A stretch of 64,000 bases of DNA. Origin: Gnetum montanum (Eukaryota > Streptophyta > Gnetopsida > Gnetales > Gnetaceae). A program made the translations under genes and the position numbers. Where the stretch lies: assembly GCA_015680685.1 (NCBI GenBank), contig MNCI01010439.1, forward strand, positions 1 through 64,000. Reading direction: 5' to 3'. Numbering within the stretch: the stretch's first letter is position 1; each line of letters opens with the position of its first letter. Below are positions 9,574 through 21,255 of the stretch, piece by piece. The notes beneath the pieces were generated by a model. It was not told the origin of the DNA, searched no databases, and saw only the letters and a list, made by a program, of their open reading frames with translations.

Positions 9574-12500
9574 ATTTTCGAAATTGTGTTGTGATATGAT
9601 TGTGCTCTTTGGTTGTGTTACTCCATTGAGCTTGTTTGGTTAATGGTCCCTTCGGATTGATACCTAGGTGATCTAGGATCATATCCTTATGTACTTTGAA
9701 GAGTTTCCTGATGGTAATGTTCTTTGCTCTTCTTGAGGGGATAGATGAGAAACTGTGAGCAACTGATGTGTTGCTCTCCATACGGATATAAATGATGGCG
9801 TTGTGGTGATGTCCTCCACTTGTTTACTTATGGTTGGACTAGTTGTGATTGTATGCGATATGAATGAGAGGAGTTCTATTGGCAACTCAAGAATTTTTTT
9901 GCTCAAGGAGCTCCCATCTCAGGTCTCCAGTGATTCATCTGGGATGAATCAGACCGAGGCTCCGCTTTGGTTTCCACCCAGATGACATGTTTCGAGATGG
10001 CATTTGTTGAATTGTGCAGGATATGATATCCTTAGCACTCCCACTCACCCTGGATACAGTGAGTATGGGAATATACAAATGGGGACAAGATGGTTCCCAG
10101 GTACCTCAGGATGGAGGTCTTTCAGACATGTGCTCTTGGTGAGCCTTGTTCTAGGTGGACTAAGACCGTTGTCGGTAGACTTCGTATGTTTATGTTTGTA
10201 ATTGCATGTTTGTCTATTTTTGTATGCGTGTCTTCTTGGTTGCACTTTCAAATTCTACATGCATGTTATCGTGGTTACGTCTATCATTCGTAATGCAAGG
10301 CTTAATGTTTTACATGGTATGATGACTTATTGTTGGGAATGTTGAGGATGCAGTGGTTGTTTGTGTCATCCCAAAGCCAAACGGTTGTTGTTTTGTTTGA
10401 CAACTTCTTGTGCATGAGACATGATTGCCCTTATTGTAGGTCCTTGCAAGTTGTGCTCCTTTGTTGAGCTGGTGTTATTGCCCTTTGGGCTTGTGGCATC
10501 ACTATTTTGATTGGTGACATTTCTTGGTCTTTGATTCGAAGACTATTGGTGTGGGTCATCCTATTGTTGGTTCTTGTTGAGACCTCACCTTGTTTGATGA
10601 GAGTCTTCTTGTGAAAGCATCCTTGGTGATGTTGCTTGTTGTTGCAAGAATTGGTTTGATGCAGACTTGTTGTTGGATAGACCTTGGACTTCCTCCTTAT
10701 TTTTGGGTTGAGGTGACGATTGTCTATTGCCCATGACTCATACGAGTGTGTTGAAATTTTGGTCCTGGTTGAGGCCAGTGTTAGTTTTTGGGTATGATTG
10801 TTGTGTGTGAATCTTGAAATTCTGAGAGTGTGCTATCTCTCTCTTGGTGTGTCTCATGATGAAATCGTTTGTTTGAGTGGGGATCGGATTCCTTCATCAA
10901 TGTTTTGCATAATTGATCTTTATACATGTTGTTGAGGTCTTGAATTTTATGATGTGCAAGAGTGATATGACCTTGTTATATGATCATGCTTGATGGTTGC
11001 ATGAGGCTATTGTGCTAATCATGATCCTGCTAACTTCTATGTTTTTGAGCTTATGTCTCAGTGTTTGCAGGTAGCATAGGTACAAAGATGCAGCTAGTGG
11101 TAACCTCAGTTGATTCTATGAGCACTATGTCTATAGGGAAGATATGTGCTCCTAAGACCTTCATGAATTGATTATTTGGTCTCAGAATCCCAACATTGGG
11201 TTGTGGATTTATCAGTACCTTGGCTGTGATGGATCAGTAGGTACATTATGATTTGTTTACCTCTCAGTGCTAGGAAAGCACTAACAGAGGACAGTGATCT
11301 ATCCTAGACCCTACAGATATTGGGCTAGCAGATGGCATGAAATGGTATCCTTGGTCATGTTGGATACTGATGGCCCATTAGTGGCCAATGTAATGAGGTC
11401 CTACTATGGCAGGATGGTGGATACTTAGTTAGTGTGTTTCGTTATTCGATCGTTGCGTTCGTGTCTCGAATCGTTTTCATTCAAGGTTACCCATGCAATC
11501 GGTTCAGTGTGTCGAATCATTTTCATTCAAGGTTACTCGTACAGTTGGTTCAGTGTGACGGTAGATCATGAATCTTTTGAGGCAGTGTACAATGACAAAT
11601 GATTGTTTACACTTCGTGACAGAGACAGGTTTTCCTCAAAACAACATGGTTCTTCATGGTATGCTCTTGGTGGCCTAAATCCTTTAGCCTAGGATGGGCT
11701 TGGGTAGTTTGTCCTATAGCCTTTTAGGGCTGGGTAGTATTCCTAAATACCATGTATGTTCCCATATATGAATGTAATCCTATCCTTGGGTGTGTGAAAT
11801 GTACCCTTGTGGTATTCTCAATTCAGTTTTATGCACTCAAAAGTGTTGGATGTATTACCTATGTGACTCAGTTTATCTCCTGGTTGTAGTCCTATGTCAC
11901 ACACTGTGACAAGGCCAAGATTGATGTATGGTGTTTTCCCTGGTGCTTGTTTTGAAGCACCCTTGCTGTATGTTGTAAATGGCCTTTTTGCCTTGATGTA
12001 TAATTCTACTGGAAACGTCATGAGAAATTTTTCAGTTGTGATACGGTGTTGTAACGAATGGACTAGGGCATGTCCTTGCCCATGATGCTCTTGAACTGTT
12101 GCCATGTGTTCTTGATGATGTTGGCGTTCCTTGATGGTGTGTGCTTGGTGAACGTCCTTGAGATAGGAAAAATCTTGGGAACACATTCTCTTGTGTTCTT
12201 GGATTGGCAAAAGTCTTGTCCACAGATGATCAATGGTGGCTGAAAGTTGAATCAATATGATGTCTAGCGGAGGATTTGAGTCAAGTTCTGGGTATTGGCA
12301 TCTAGACTAGCTCTTCCATGTTGGATGTGATCGTGGAGCAGCTGTCAAAACATTGGGATGGTGGTCCATCCTTGAATATATGACATTACAGATATAGAAA
12401 GTGTGATTCTCTTGGTGGCCTAGCTTGGTGGTCTTGAATGTGCTTGAAACACTTGAGCCGATGCTTTCATGATTGTGGGCTTCTAATGGTTTGTGCATGT

Positions 12501-14865
12501 TGGTGGGCTCTCATAACTAATTGCCTTTGGTGCTTTGGAGAGCTATGATGCACTCTCATAGATTGGGACTTATTGGTGTGTTTGTTGTCTATGGTGTGAT
12601 TCCGTGATTGGGGACTCATTGTGCCTAATAGGCTATGGTTTCTTGTTGAATTTTCCTGTGTACCTTGTCCCTTATGTACACTGATGTATTACAGAGTCCC
12701 TCATTGATGTATTGTCCCATGTCTCTGGTGTGATGTTAATTCATGTTGGTGATCTCACATCCCTGGTGGGATAGTAGAGTTGATCATGAGGGATCATTCT
12801 TCATTTCAATGGATGCCCTCTTTAGTTCCTAAAATAATAAGGTAGGTGGTATTAAGTGGGTTGTCTCCTATAAGCAGTTGATGTTTAGGACTTGTTCCTA
12901 GCTGTGGTCCCATGTTTGGAACTCGTGGGGCTTGTTCTCAGAGACAGAATGTTGTTACCCTGGTGAAATTCATGAAACCTCCTCTGTGAGGTCGTGTTGT
13001 TGATGTAAATTAAAGATACATATTACTCTTCTTGTAGGCAAGGCATGATCTTGTGTACTCTCGTAGTTTTGGGGTCTTCAGAGGAACTTTCTTGCTGGGG
13101 TTCTCTGGTAGACCATCCTTCTTGTAAATCCTTCGGGGATGAATCATGTTGTTTTTGAGTTGTAAATGATGTTGATGAAAGCCCATTCCATGTAAAAACT
13201 ATCCTGAGGACCTGGTCCTCCTATGGGCAAGATGTTATTGTTGACTTGTGTCTGTTGTTTGGGTTGAATGATAATAGGTAGTGGTGCGGCCTTGTCCACC
13301 ACAAATTGATGTAAACGGGCTTGACTGGAATGTATGAAATAAAAACCAAGACCTTCCCAAATGAAATAGAAATCCCTCTTGATCAAAGGGATGAATTGCT
13401 TGGTGTCTCGAATTGTTCTCAAGGTGAAAATTGATTTTGGGTAAGACTTGTGAACCCATGTCTTCCCTCAGCTAGTGACAGTTCCATGATATGGTTCTAT
13501 TGGCTATATTAACTACTTGGGCATGTATGATGGGTAAGGTGTAGCTGGGCTGCTATACTTCCCTATGGAAGAAACCTCCTAAAAAGGATCCTTCCTGCAA
13601 GTGCAAAATCTACTAAAAGGTGTTGATCGTGAGATTGGTAGTTGTTCTTGATATAGTGGGGAAATGAAAATTCTGAGAACGTTGATGTTCCTTAGAGAAT
13701 TCAGGATTTGGTTACTCTTTGAGGTGACTCTATATTTGTTCCTAGACCTTGTGTTCAGAAAATGGTGCTTGTCCTATAACTTGGAGTTGATGGATAGCTT
13801 GCATGTGGCAGCTGTGGGTGATCCTTCTCCATGAACGGGATATTATGGTTGCATTCGATGGTGTGCTTATGGCTGATATGAGATAGGTGATGGAGGATTG
13901 TCATGGGGTTGGCTACCCAATTGACCCTCCCTTGTTCTAACATTCAAGCAAGCATTCTCGATGTTGGACAATCACAAGAGGTATTGCTGATAGTTGGGGC
14001 TTGTTGTATGTAGCCTCTTGAAGAAGTTTCCAAATAGATTTTTGGATCTTCTCTCTCGTTGGAATACTAGGGAATGATGAATGATGGATTGAGGCATGCG
14101 ATGCTGGTGTCTGCAGATAGCAAGGTCAAGCTCAAATATCTATTCTTGTACCTTGTTTGTAAGGGTGAACATGCTTGTCATCCTTCATGCCAGCTTGAAC
14201 AAACATGATGAGAAAAATAGAATGCGCATGGTACCGGTGCACGTGGAATCAGTGCTTAGATGGTTGCACTGGTGAGACCCCATGGGTCTTGATGTGAGTA
14301 ACAGAACATGGAGTTATGATCTCGATGCAAGTATTAGAACATGGAGTTATGGCAAGCATGAGTTGCTTGCGGAGACATGGCTCTTCGGAGCATGCCCTCC
14401 CTCTCGGTGTGATGTTCCCAAGTCCCTCACCAAGGGTAGTGGCCTTGGTGAGCCCTCAAAAAAATAAAAAAAATCAATGGCTGTTGAGATGCCATTCACA
14501 GAGGAACTCGGCAGGACTTGTGGAAGAGGAGCTATGTTCTTACATAAGTATGGGTTTACGCAAGAAGATATGTCTCTAGACCATCAAAAGGAACGGATCT
14601 ATGGGACGCCTCAGAGACGTTGGCCCTTTTGGTTGGACTCTCCCGCTCGTATAGAGAAGGGAAGTCTTGGGCTTCCTCCACTTGCCCTTGTGTTTCATGC
14701 AAGGCATTGGATGGAAGGATGTATCAAGTGTTGGGGTTGGTACCTTCCTTCAAGCCTGGCGTCTAAGGAGTTGACGGATCCCTGGAGTTGACGGAGTTCT
14801 AAACCCATTTAGAAGTGTACAGTTGAAGCTATCCTAGGCTCCGCTCCGAGGATGTCACTTCTTTA
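9574..14865. other. Internal region of F with no recognisable protein
   Basis: A 5.3-kb stretch with a strong T/G bias on the plus strand (many TTG, GTTG and TGATG words). Short ORFs occur on both strands (for example 11818-12255 minus and 14477-14791 plus), but none shows a zinc knuckle, protease DSG, RT YxDD-type motif, RNase H or integrase motif. It may be an RNA packaged and copied by another element's enzymes. No host gene fragment is obvious either. Confidence 0.6.
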
Positions 14866-14878
14866 TGTGGGGGAGGAT
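14866..14878 (+). promoter_or_regulatory. Polypurine tract of F
   Basis: GTGGGGGAGGAT, a purine run directly against the right LTR. It fixes the plus orientation of F. Confidence 0.8.
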
Positions 14879-15453
14879 TGTGAGAGATGTCCCAAGTGCT
14901 GGTTCTCTTGGGCTCTCCCCATGTTTCGGGGGCCATGGAACACTCTGAGGCACCCTCGGGTGGCTCTCAAGTGTTACAAAACCCACCCTGGCTTGGTGGT
15001 ACCAAGCTAGCAATAGGACACTCTCTTGTTGCACTCTCTTCTAAGTCCTCTTCTTCTCCGAGGAGAACTACATGGCCCTGATTCTATGGTGGTCATAGAT
15101 ATGTAGGTAACCAAGACTGGATAGTTTTGGTGCGGTGCCAGGCCACACTTTGTACTAGATCGTGAGGGCTCTGGGGGTGGGGAAACTTCCCTTGTAGGTG
15201 CATCGTCTTCCCTCTCACCGGTGTTGTCTACAAGGTTTTGTGTGTGTGCTTGTTTGTATGGTTCTCGTTTTGGAGTTGGTTTCCCTCCATGAGGTGCGTG
15301 GTCGTGTACGTTCAGAAGCTATGCTTATGCTTGCACTGACTTGTGAGTTGCTTGCTTGCTTGGAGGCATATTCCCCAGGTCTTCCTCCCTAGATCCATTG
15401 GATCTTCATGAATTCCTTGGGGTGCCGAGCAACGTCGAGGCAACGTTGTTACA
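14879..15453 (+). repeat. 3' LTR of F
   Basis: 575 bp, colinear with 9004-9559 and close in sequence to it. The ends TGTGAGAG..GTTACA are followed by the TSD copy TGTAA. Confidence 0.9.
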
Positions 15454-17597
15454 TGTAATGTATATGTTATATGCTTAACTTTAATAAAAATGTAAAACAT
15501 TTATGCTTAAAAACAAAAGCTTATAAGTTACGCATATGTTATGAAAATCATATTTTTTTATCGCCTTCCTCATCGTACACATCCAGAATTTTTTGTTTTT
15601 GAAATAGAAACCCTTTTCATGTGTTGTTTCTTTATTTAAACCCTGATTCTTACTTAGTTTCTTATGCTTGAAGTTTGTTTTTTCCATTTCTAAACATGTA
15701 TCAAGCTAGGTGCCATGCTGCATGTGATTCTTCCACTTCTACTTATAAATGGATTGTGGCCTTCATTACATCTTGTTTTTAATTGTAAGGGATTTTTGGT
15801 GTGATAGTTCAAAGTAGTGTAAAAGGCTAATTTTGGGTATCTTGGCAAGAAAGAAAGATTATTTTACTTTCCTTTTTATGTAGCTACCCTATTTTGCCAT
15901 AGATTTTTGTGTTTTCTTTATGCTTTTTGGCTTTTCATTGCTTTTCCACAATTTTAATTATTATGTTGAGATTTTGCCAAATTTTTGTTTTGGGCTTGTT
16001 TTTATATGGAAATTAGTATTTTAATCTTTTCCATATCATTTTCTATCTTTTCAGTGAATTTTTGGAATAGAGGAAAACTTTGTCCAACTTGTTTCTTAGA
16101 TATTTTATGAGTATTTTGGATCAACTCATGATATAATCATGAATTTGTGAGAATTTTATGGAATTTTGGCTATTACAGATTTTTGGCCATTTTGGAAAAT
16201 CTTTTGAATTTTTGGAATAAAATACTAGTATTTATGGGACCAATTTTGCTTAGTTGGTAGTAGGAGCCACAAATCTTTTAGATGTCCTTATCTACATATA
16301 GTAGTGGAGTGTTCCTTAGTGGGACCCACCCCATAGGAACAAGGATTGTTGAATAAATTTTATACCCTAAATTTTGACTTGTAAGTTCATGTGAGGCTAT
16401 GGATTTAATTGAGGTAATGAAATTAAGCAGTTGAGTCTAGTGGTGTGCAATGGGCATAGTCCAGACATATCCTTCTGATGATAAATATATCATGATCATT
16501 AAGGATGTTAGTAGTAAGGCTATTGTCAAGACTCGACCATGAGTGACTTGTTTGGGGTCAAAGGCTAATCCAATGATAGTAGTGAGGCTATTCCAAGAAC
16601 TGTTGGTGAGTTCCTTTGGCAGTGAGGATAACCAAAAACTAGCCTTTGAAGATGCTTGATTACAATATACATTCTTTGGATTTTTCTAGACAAATTATGA
16701 GATCTTTGGATACTAAAGGATTAAATAATTAAAATATATATTTTCTTTATATTTTTGGATTTTATTTAGATTTTGAGAAAATTTGTAGCTTTTTTAGACC
16801 TTATAACATTTTTGAATATTTTATCGGAAACCTTTACTAAGCCCATATCTTGGGACTTTTGGGTTATAGCCTTTATGCTTCACGAAAAGGAAAATATAAT
16901 AACTTCTCTTATTTGAGGAGTTCTTACTCCTTCTGCATTTCGATGCAAAGCACCTAGAGTAGCCATGAAAACAAAGGAAAAAGAACATGGAATGAAAGGT
17001 GGATAAATTCTGTACAAGATAGACTTTCTACACCTAAAAAATGGGTTTTTTATATTTTATATTTTCTACGCTTAAGCTATGTACTTATTTTTGTGAATAA
17101 ATAATAAGGTATGATAGATTTGAAATTCCCCCCTATGCTGTTTGGATTGTGAGATTGCAAGGATCATTTTTCATTTCAACACTCGCTACATGTTTTAGAA
17201 AATTTATTAGTATTTTACTTATTTATTATTTTAATTTTTATTAATTAATTTGGTAAATTTTAAACTTGAATACATATGTATTTCTAGATGTTCTATTGAG
17301 GTGAAGCAAGTGTCGTTGTGATCATTATTTTGTGTATTATTTTATGATGCAATTAGTGAAAGTTTTCAACATCTATTTTTCTCTATTTTAATCTTATTTA
17401 ATTATGTATGTGAGTAATTTGAAATTTTGCTGCACTATATTACTTTACTATATTTATACTCTTAAGTAATAATTTTTATCTATTTTATGGCTTCTTTTGA
17501 AATTTCTAATTCAAGGTTAAACTTAGATCCCTGGGGTTTCATAGCATCTCTATTAGTTATTTATAGGATTTTATGGATAATTAATAGCGGTATTACA
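15454..17597 (+). repeat. 5' LTR of E, second part
   Basis: It continues the E LTR after F and matches 53972-56156 of E'. It contains a TATA-like AAAATATAATAA near 16890 and AATAAATAATAA near 17097, which would suit the R region and poly(A) signal. It ends TATTACA against the PBS. Both LTR parts together give about 3.16 kb, the length of the E' LTR. Confidence 0.85.
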
Positions 17598-17601
17598 TGG
17601 T

Positions 17602-17613
17602 TGGTATCAGAGC
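17602..17613 (+). promoter_or_regulatory. tRNA-iMet primer-binding site of E
   Basis: TGGTATCAGAGC, four bases after the LTR end. This is the usual primer of plant chromoviruses. Confidence 0.92.
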
Positions 17614-17699
17614 ATGGATTTTTCCTTAGACGTCATAGTATGGAATTATTTTAGGCATTGTCTAATTTACTTGATATTTTCTAAATTTGATTTAGTATA

Positions 17700-18660
17700 A
17701 AAGGTCAAGGAAAAGATTAGTTAATGATATCCCACCAAAAAATTCTCAAAATTCCCAAGCTACTCGAAATCAAGTCTTTGAACAATTTGTTGATCTTCCT
17801 TCCAAATTAAAACCAAAGAAATCATGATGAGAGCTCTAGGAATAAGGGAAATGATCAAGAGTAGAGGCAACTAATCTATAGTTTTAAAAGGCTAAACCCA
17901 CCTACCTTCTTAGGTACCAAAAATCCTACTATTGCTATAAAATGGTTGAAGGGGTTAGAGAAAGCTTTCATGAGCTTGCATTGCACTCTTATAGAGAAGA
18001 CCTCTTTAGCTTTATACTAGTTAGAAGGCATAGTTGAGCGATGGTGGGAGGTAGAGCAAAGAATTAGGCACTAGGAAGATGAAGAAATAGAATGGAAACA
18101 ATCACTGAGGTATTCAAAGATATGTGTCTTTCAAAGCCTTACCTAAATAAGAAAGAAGATGAGTTTAATTTATTGATTCAAGGATCCATGTCTATTTATG
18201 AGTATGATAATAAGTTTATTGGATTGTATGAATATGTTTCCTATGTATCACAAAATAAGGCCTTTCATACTAGAAAATTTATAAAAGAATTAAAGCGCTC
18301 CATTAAAACTATAGTTGTAACATTGGCTTTAGATAATTAGGAGCAGGCACGAGCTAGAGCCATTATTATGGAAAGGGAACAAATGGAGGATGCATCTTGA
18401 AGAGATAGAAAGAGGAATAAAGGAGTCATGATTGGAATGGATAAGGTAAAATTCAAGCAAACTAGAGGAATGAATGATCAAATTCAACAATAGCCTTGGG
18501 TATTTAATGGAGCGGTCCAATAGTAACATAGGGGATTTAATGGGCTAGCTTAGCCATTTAACTTAAGGATTCCACTAGGATCTAATATTTGCTTCTATTG
18601 TAAAGAAGTTGGTCATATTAAAAGGGAGTGTCCAAAGCTACTTTAGAGGGAGAGTAACAT
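17700..18660 (+). pseudogene. gag: gag of chromovirus E (broken)
   Basis: Near 17889 the frame reads LNPPTFLGTKNP, then WLKGLEKAF and the retro-gag core VERWWEVEQ. In a second frame (18092-18340) it continues KPYLNKKEDEFNLLIQG. A canonical zinc knuckle, CFYCKEVGHIKREC, is at 18590-18631. The order and spacing are those of Tekay-type gag. At least one frameshift (between 18060 and 18092) and several TAG/TAA stops break it. The start is not resolvable. Confidence 0.8.
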
Positions 18661-18859
18661 ATAGAACATGTGGTTTTGAATCACAAGGTTGTCCAAGAAA
18701 ATAGAGGAGGAATTGCTAATAATTCTAGGGTGGATCTAGAGAATTAAGGAATTGACAATAATCAAGGAAGAGATGGAAGACATATGAATCAAGGCCAAAT
18801 CTATGCTATACTAGGGAGAGATATTGTAGAGCAACCTAACACTGGTTGAGACTAAAGGT

Positions 18860-19430
18860 ATGCTTTATGCACAACCTAGCCTTATTCTTTTTGATCTTGG
18901 AGCAAGTCATTCTTTTATTAATAGACAAATAGTGGGAAAATTAAATTTTTCATTTGAAAAAGTAGAAATTCTATTATTTGTTCAAGCTATTGGACATAGT
19001 GGATACATAATAGAATATGAGTGTAAGGAGCTTTCATTGAGGCCTTATTTAGATAAATTCATGATAGTGTTTATTGATGATATTTTGGTATATTCTAAAA
19101 GTGAGGAGGAAATACAGAACATCTGAGGAAAATCTTACAACTCCTAACAGAAAATCAATTATATGCTCAAACTTATAAGTGCTCATTTTGGCAAAGAGAA
19201 GTAGAATTTCTTGGACACATAGTATTAAAAGTAGAGATAATAGTTGATTCAATGAAGACTCAAGTAATTTGGAATTAGCTAAGCCTAGTAGCATCATAGA
19301 AGTAAGGAGTTTCTTGAGATTAGGAAGTTACTATTGAAGGTCTATTAAAGATTTTGTTAGAATTACATATCCTTTAATGAAGTTTTTAAGGAAGGATCAA
19401 TCATTTCAATGGATAGAAAAGTGTGATTAA
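18860..19430 (+). pseudogene. pol: Protease fused by deletion to the RT palm of E
   Basis: The ORF from 18860 shows the protease active site as LFDLGASHSFI (S to L in DSGAS). Within the same ORF, after CKELSL, it jumps to YLDKFMIVFIDDILVYSK, the RT catalytic YxDD block in its FIDD form. All RT before this block, and the end of the protease, are missing, so a deletion joined them near 19035. The RT continues out of frame through LGSYYRRS-like and connection-domain motifs to about 19430. It cannot have worked as it stands. Confidence 0.8.
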
Positions 19431-19479
19431 GCATTTTTAGAATTAAATAAATAACTCACATCAACTCCTATTTTAGTAT

Positions 19480-19860
19480 CCCCAACCCCAAGTAAACCAT
19501 TAAATGTGTATATTGATGCTTTAAATGAAGGATTAGGATGTGTCCTCATGCAAGAAGGACATGTTATTGCTTATGCTTCTCGATAATTAAAGAACCATGA
19601 AGTTAGGTATCCTATCCATGATATGGAGTTAGCAACTATGTTTTTTGCACTTAAGATATGGTGACATTATTTCTTTGGGGAGAAACTAATTTTGTGGATA
19701 GATCATAAGAGTTTGTAATATCTTATGATCCAACCATAATTAAATTTGCAATAAAGAAGATGGATTGAACTACTTGAAAATTTTGATTTTGATATTAAAT
19801 ATCATCCTAGAAAAGAAAATGTAGTAGCAGATGCACTTAGTAGGAAGACTAGAAAGAGAA
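19480..19860 (+). pseudogene. pol: RNase H domain of E
   Basis: The translation gives YIDALNEGLGCVLMQEG, then [41 protein letters not shown] and [11 protein letters not shown]. These are successive RNase H motifs of chromovirus polyproteins. Stops fall where the family has Q, R, Y or W codons, for example YASR-stop-LKN (TAA for CAA). Confidence 0.82.
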
Positions 19861-19959
19861 ATATCTTTATTGTGTAATTAAGTTTAATGGATGAGATTAT
19901 TGAAGAACAAAATTTAGATGTTTGGTGTCAATAAAAGCTTTAAAAATTACCTCAAATTT

Positions 19960-21240
19960 ATTTTGATTATTTACATAAAGGAGAAAAGGATGAGTTAAGA
20001 TTCAAAGGCAATTTATATGTACCCAAGGTAGTAAGACAAAAACTATTAGAAGAGGCTTGTACTAGCAAATATCAGATGCATCCTGGGAGTGATAAAATGT
20101 TTCAAACCTTAAGAAGACAATGTTGCTGGCCTAAGATGAAGCAATAGATAGCTAAATTTATTTCAAAATGCTTAATTTATTAACAACTCAAAGCTGAACA
20201 TTAGAAACCAAGAGGACTACTTCATGTTCATGGCATAGTTTAATGGAAGTGGGAGTTTATTAGCATGAACTTCATTTTAGAATTACCAAAGATAAGAAGA
20301 AAACATGATGTTGTACTCATAGTGGTGGATTTAGTAACAAAATATTCTCATTTTTTTACTACCTACTTCACTACAACTATTGAGAATTTCACTAAGTTAT
20401 TTATTGAAAAGATTGTTAGATTACATGGAATTCCAATTAAGATAATATTTGGATACTAAATTAAATATAAGTTCTTCTTATCATCCCTAAATGGATGGGC
20501 AAACAAAGTAAGTAAATCAAGTCTTAGAAGACATGCTTCAAGCTTGTACACTTCAATATAGGAAGGTTTAGGATGAAAAGTTGCATTTAGTAGAATTTAC
20601 GGTAAGTATCAACGTTGCTCCTTGTAAAATACTTTATGGTAGATCTTATCGATCATCTATTTGTTGGACTACTATGAAAGATAGCATGCAACTAAGCACA
20701 AACCTAATTGATCAAACTACAAAGTAGGTTCGCACAATCTAAGGGTATATTAATGCTACTCAGGATAGATACACTATGTATGCTAATTTCAAAAGAAGGC
20801 CTATCAAATTTTAAGTTGGTGATTATATCTTCTTGAAAGTGTCTCCAATGATAAGGCTAATGAAATTTGGGTAGAAAGGCAAGTTTGCTCTAAGATATGT
20901 AGGTCCATTTGAAATAGTCAAAAAGATGGGGAAAGTAGCATACCAATTAGCTTTGTCACCAAGTTTAGAAGGAATTCATGATGTCTTCCATGTTTCTTTT
21001 TCAAATAAGTATATTTCAGATAGAAGCCATGTTATACAATGGGAACAAAGAGATCTACAACCAAATATTACTTACCAAGAATACCCCATCAAAATCATAG
21101 ATAGAAAAGAAATATGACTATGGAGTAAAGTAAGTTCTATGGTGAAAGTTGTTTGGAAATGACATGGAAATCAAGAGGCAACTTGAGAAATTGAAGTAGA
21201 AATGAGAACTAAGTTTCCTAACATTTTCTAGGAGGAAACT
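19960..21240 (+). pseudogene. pol: Integrase with chromodomain-like tail of E
   Basis: The N-terminal zinc region gives YQMHPGSDKM and a C..YxQ remnant. The core starts at MNFILELPKIRR (first catalytic D now N) and HDVVLIVVDLVTKYSHF. A stop at 20459 is followed by a jump to SSYHP, so the second catalytic D segment is deleted. The C-terminal part reads VGPFEIVKKMGKVAYQLAL, then IHDVFHVSFSNKYI, SHVIQWE, and finally VKVVWK and EVEMRTKFPNIF. The H.VFHVS..KYI..SHVI block and the closing W..H..EATWE..M pattern are typical of Tekay/Del chromodomain integrases. Confidence 0.82.
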
Positions 21241-21255
21241 TCTTGGAGGGGAGGA
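21241..21255 (+). promoter_or_regulatory. Polypurine tract of E
   Basis: GGAGGGGAGGA immediately before the LTR start TGTCACAACC. The same arrangement recurs in E' at about 52934-52944. Confidence 0.85.

Larger units (their letters stand above)
9004..15453 (+). mobile_element. Element F: non-autonomous LTR retrotransposon inside E's LTR
   Basis: Two LTRs, 9004-9559 and 14879-15453, open TGTGAGAGATGTCCCAAG and end TTGTTACA. The 5-bp TSD TGTAA is exact on both sides (8999-9003 and 15454-15458). A tRNA-iMet PBS follows the left LTR and a purine run precedes the right one, so plus orientation is clear. The 5.3 kb between them shows no gag or pol motif, which fits a large retrotransposon derivative. 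Confidence 0.88.

Noticed and set aside
11818-12255. 145-codon minus-strand ORF inside F
   Set aside because: No domain, His/Gln-rich by composition, antisense in a region without coding signal.
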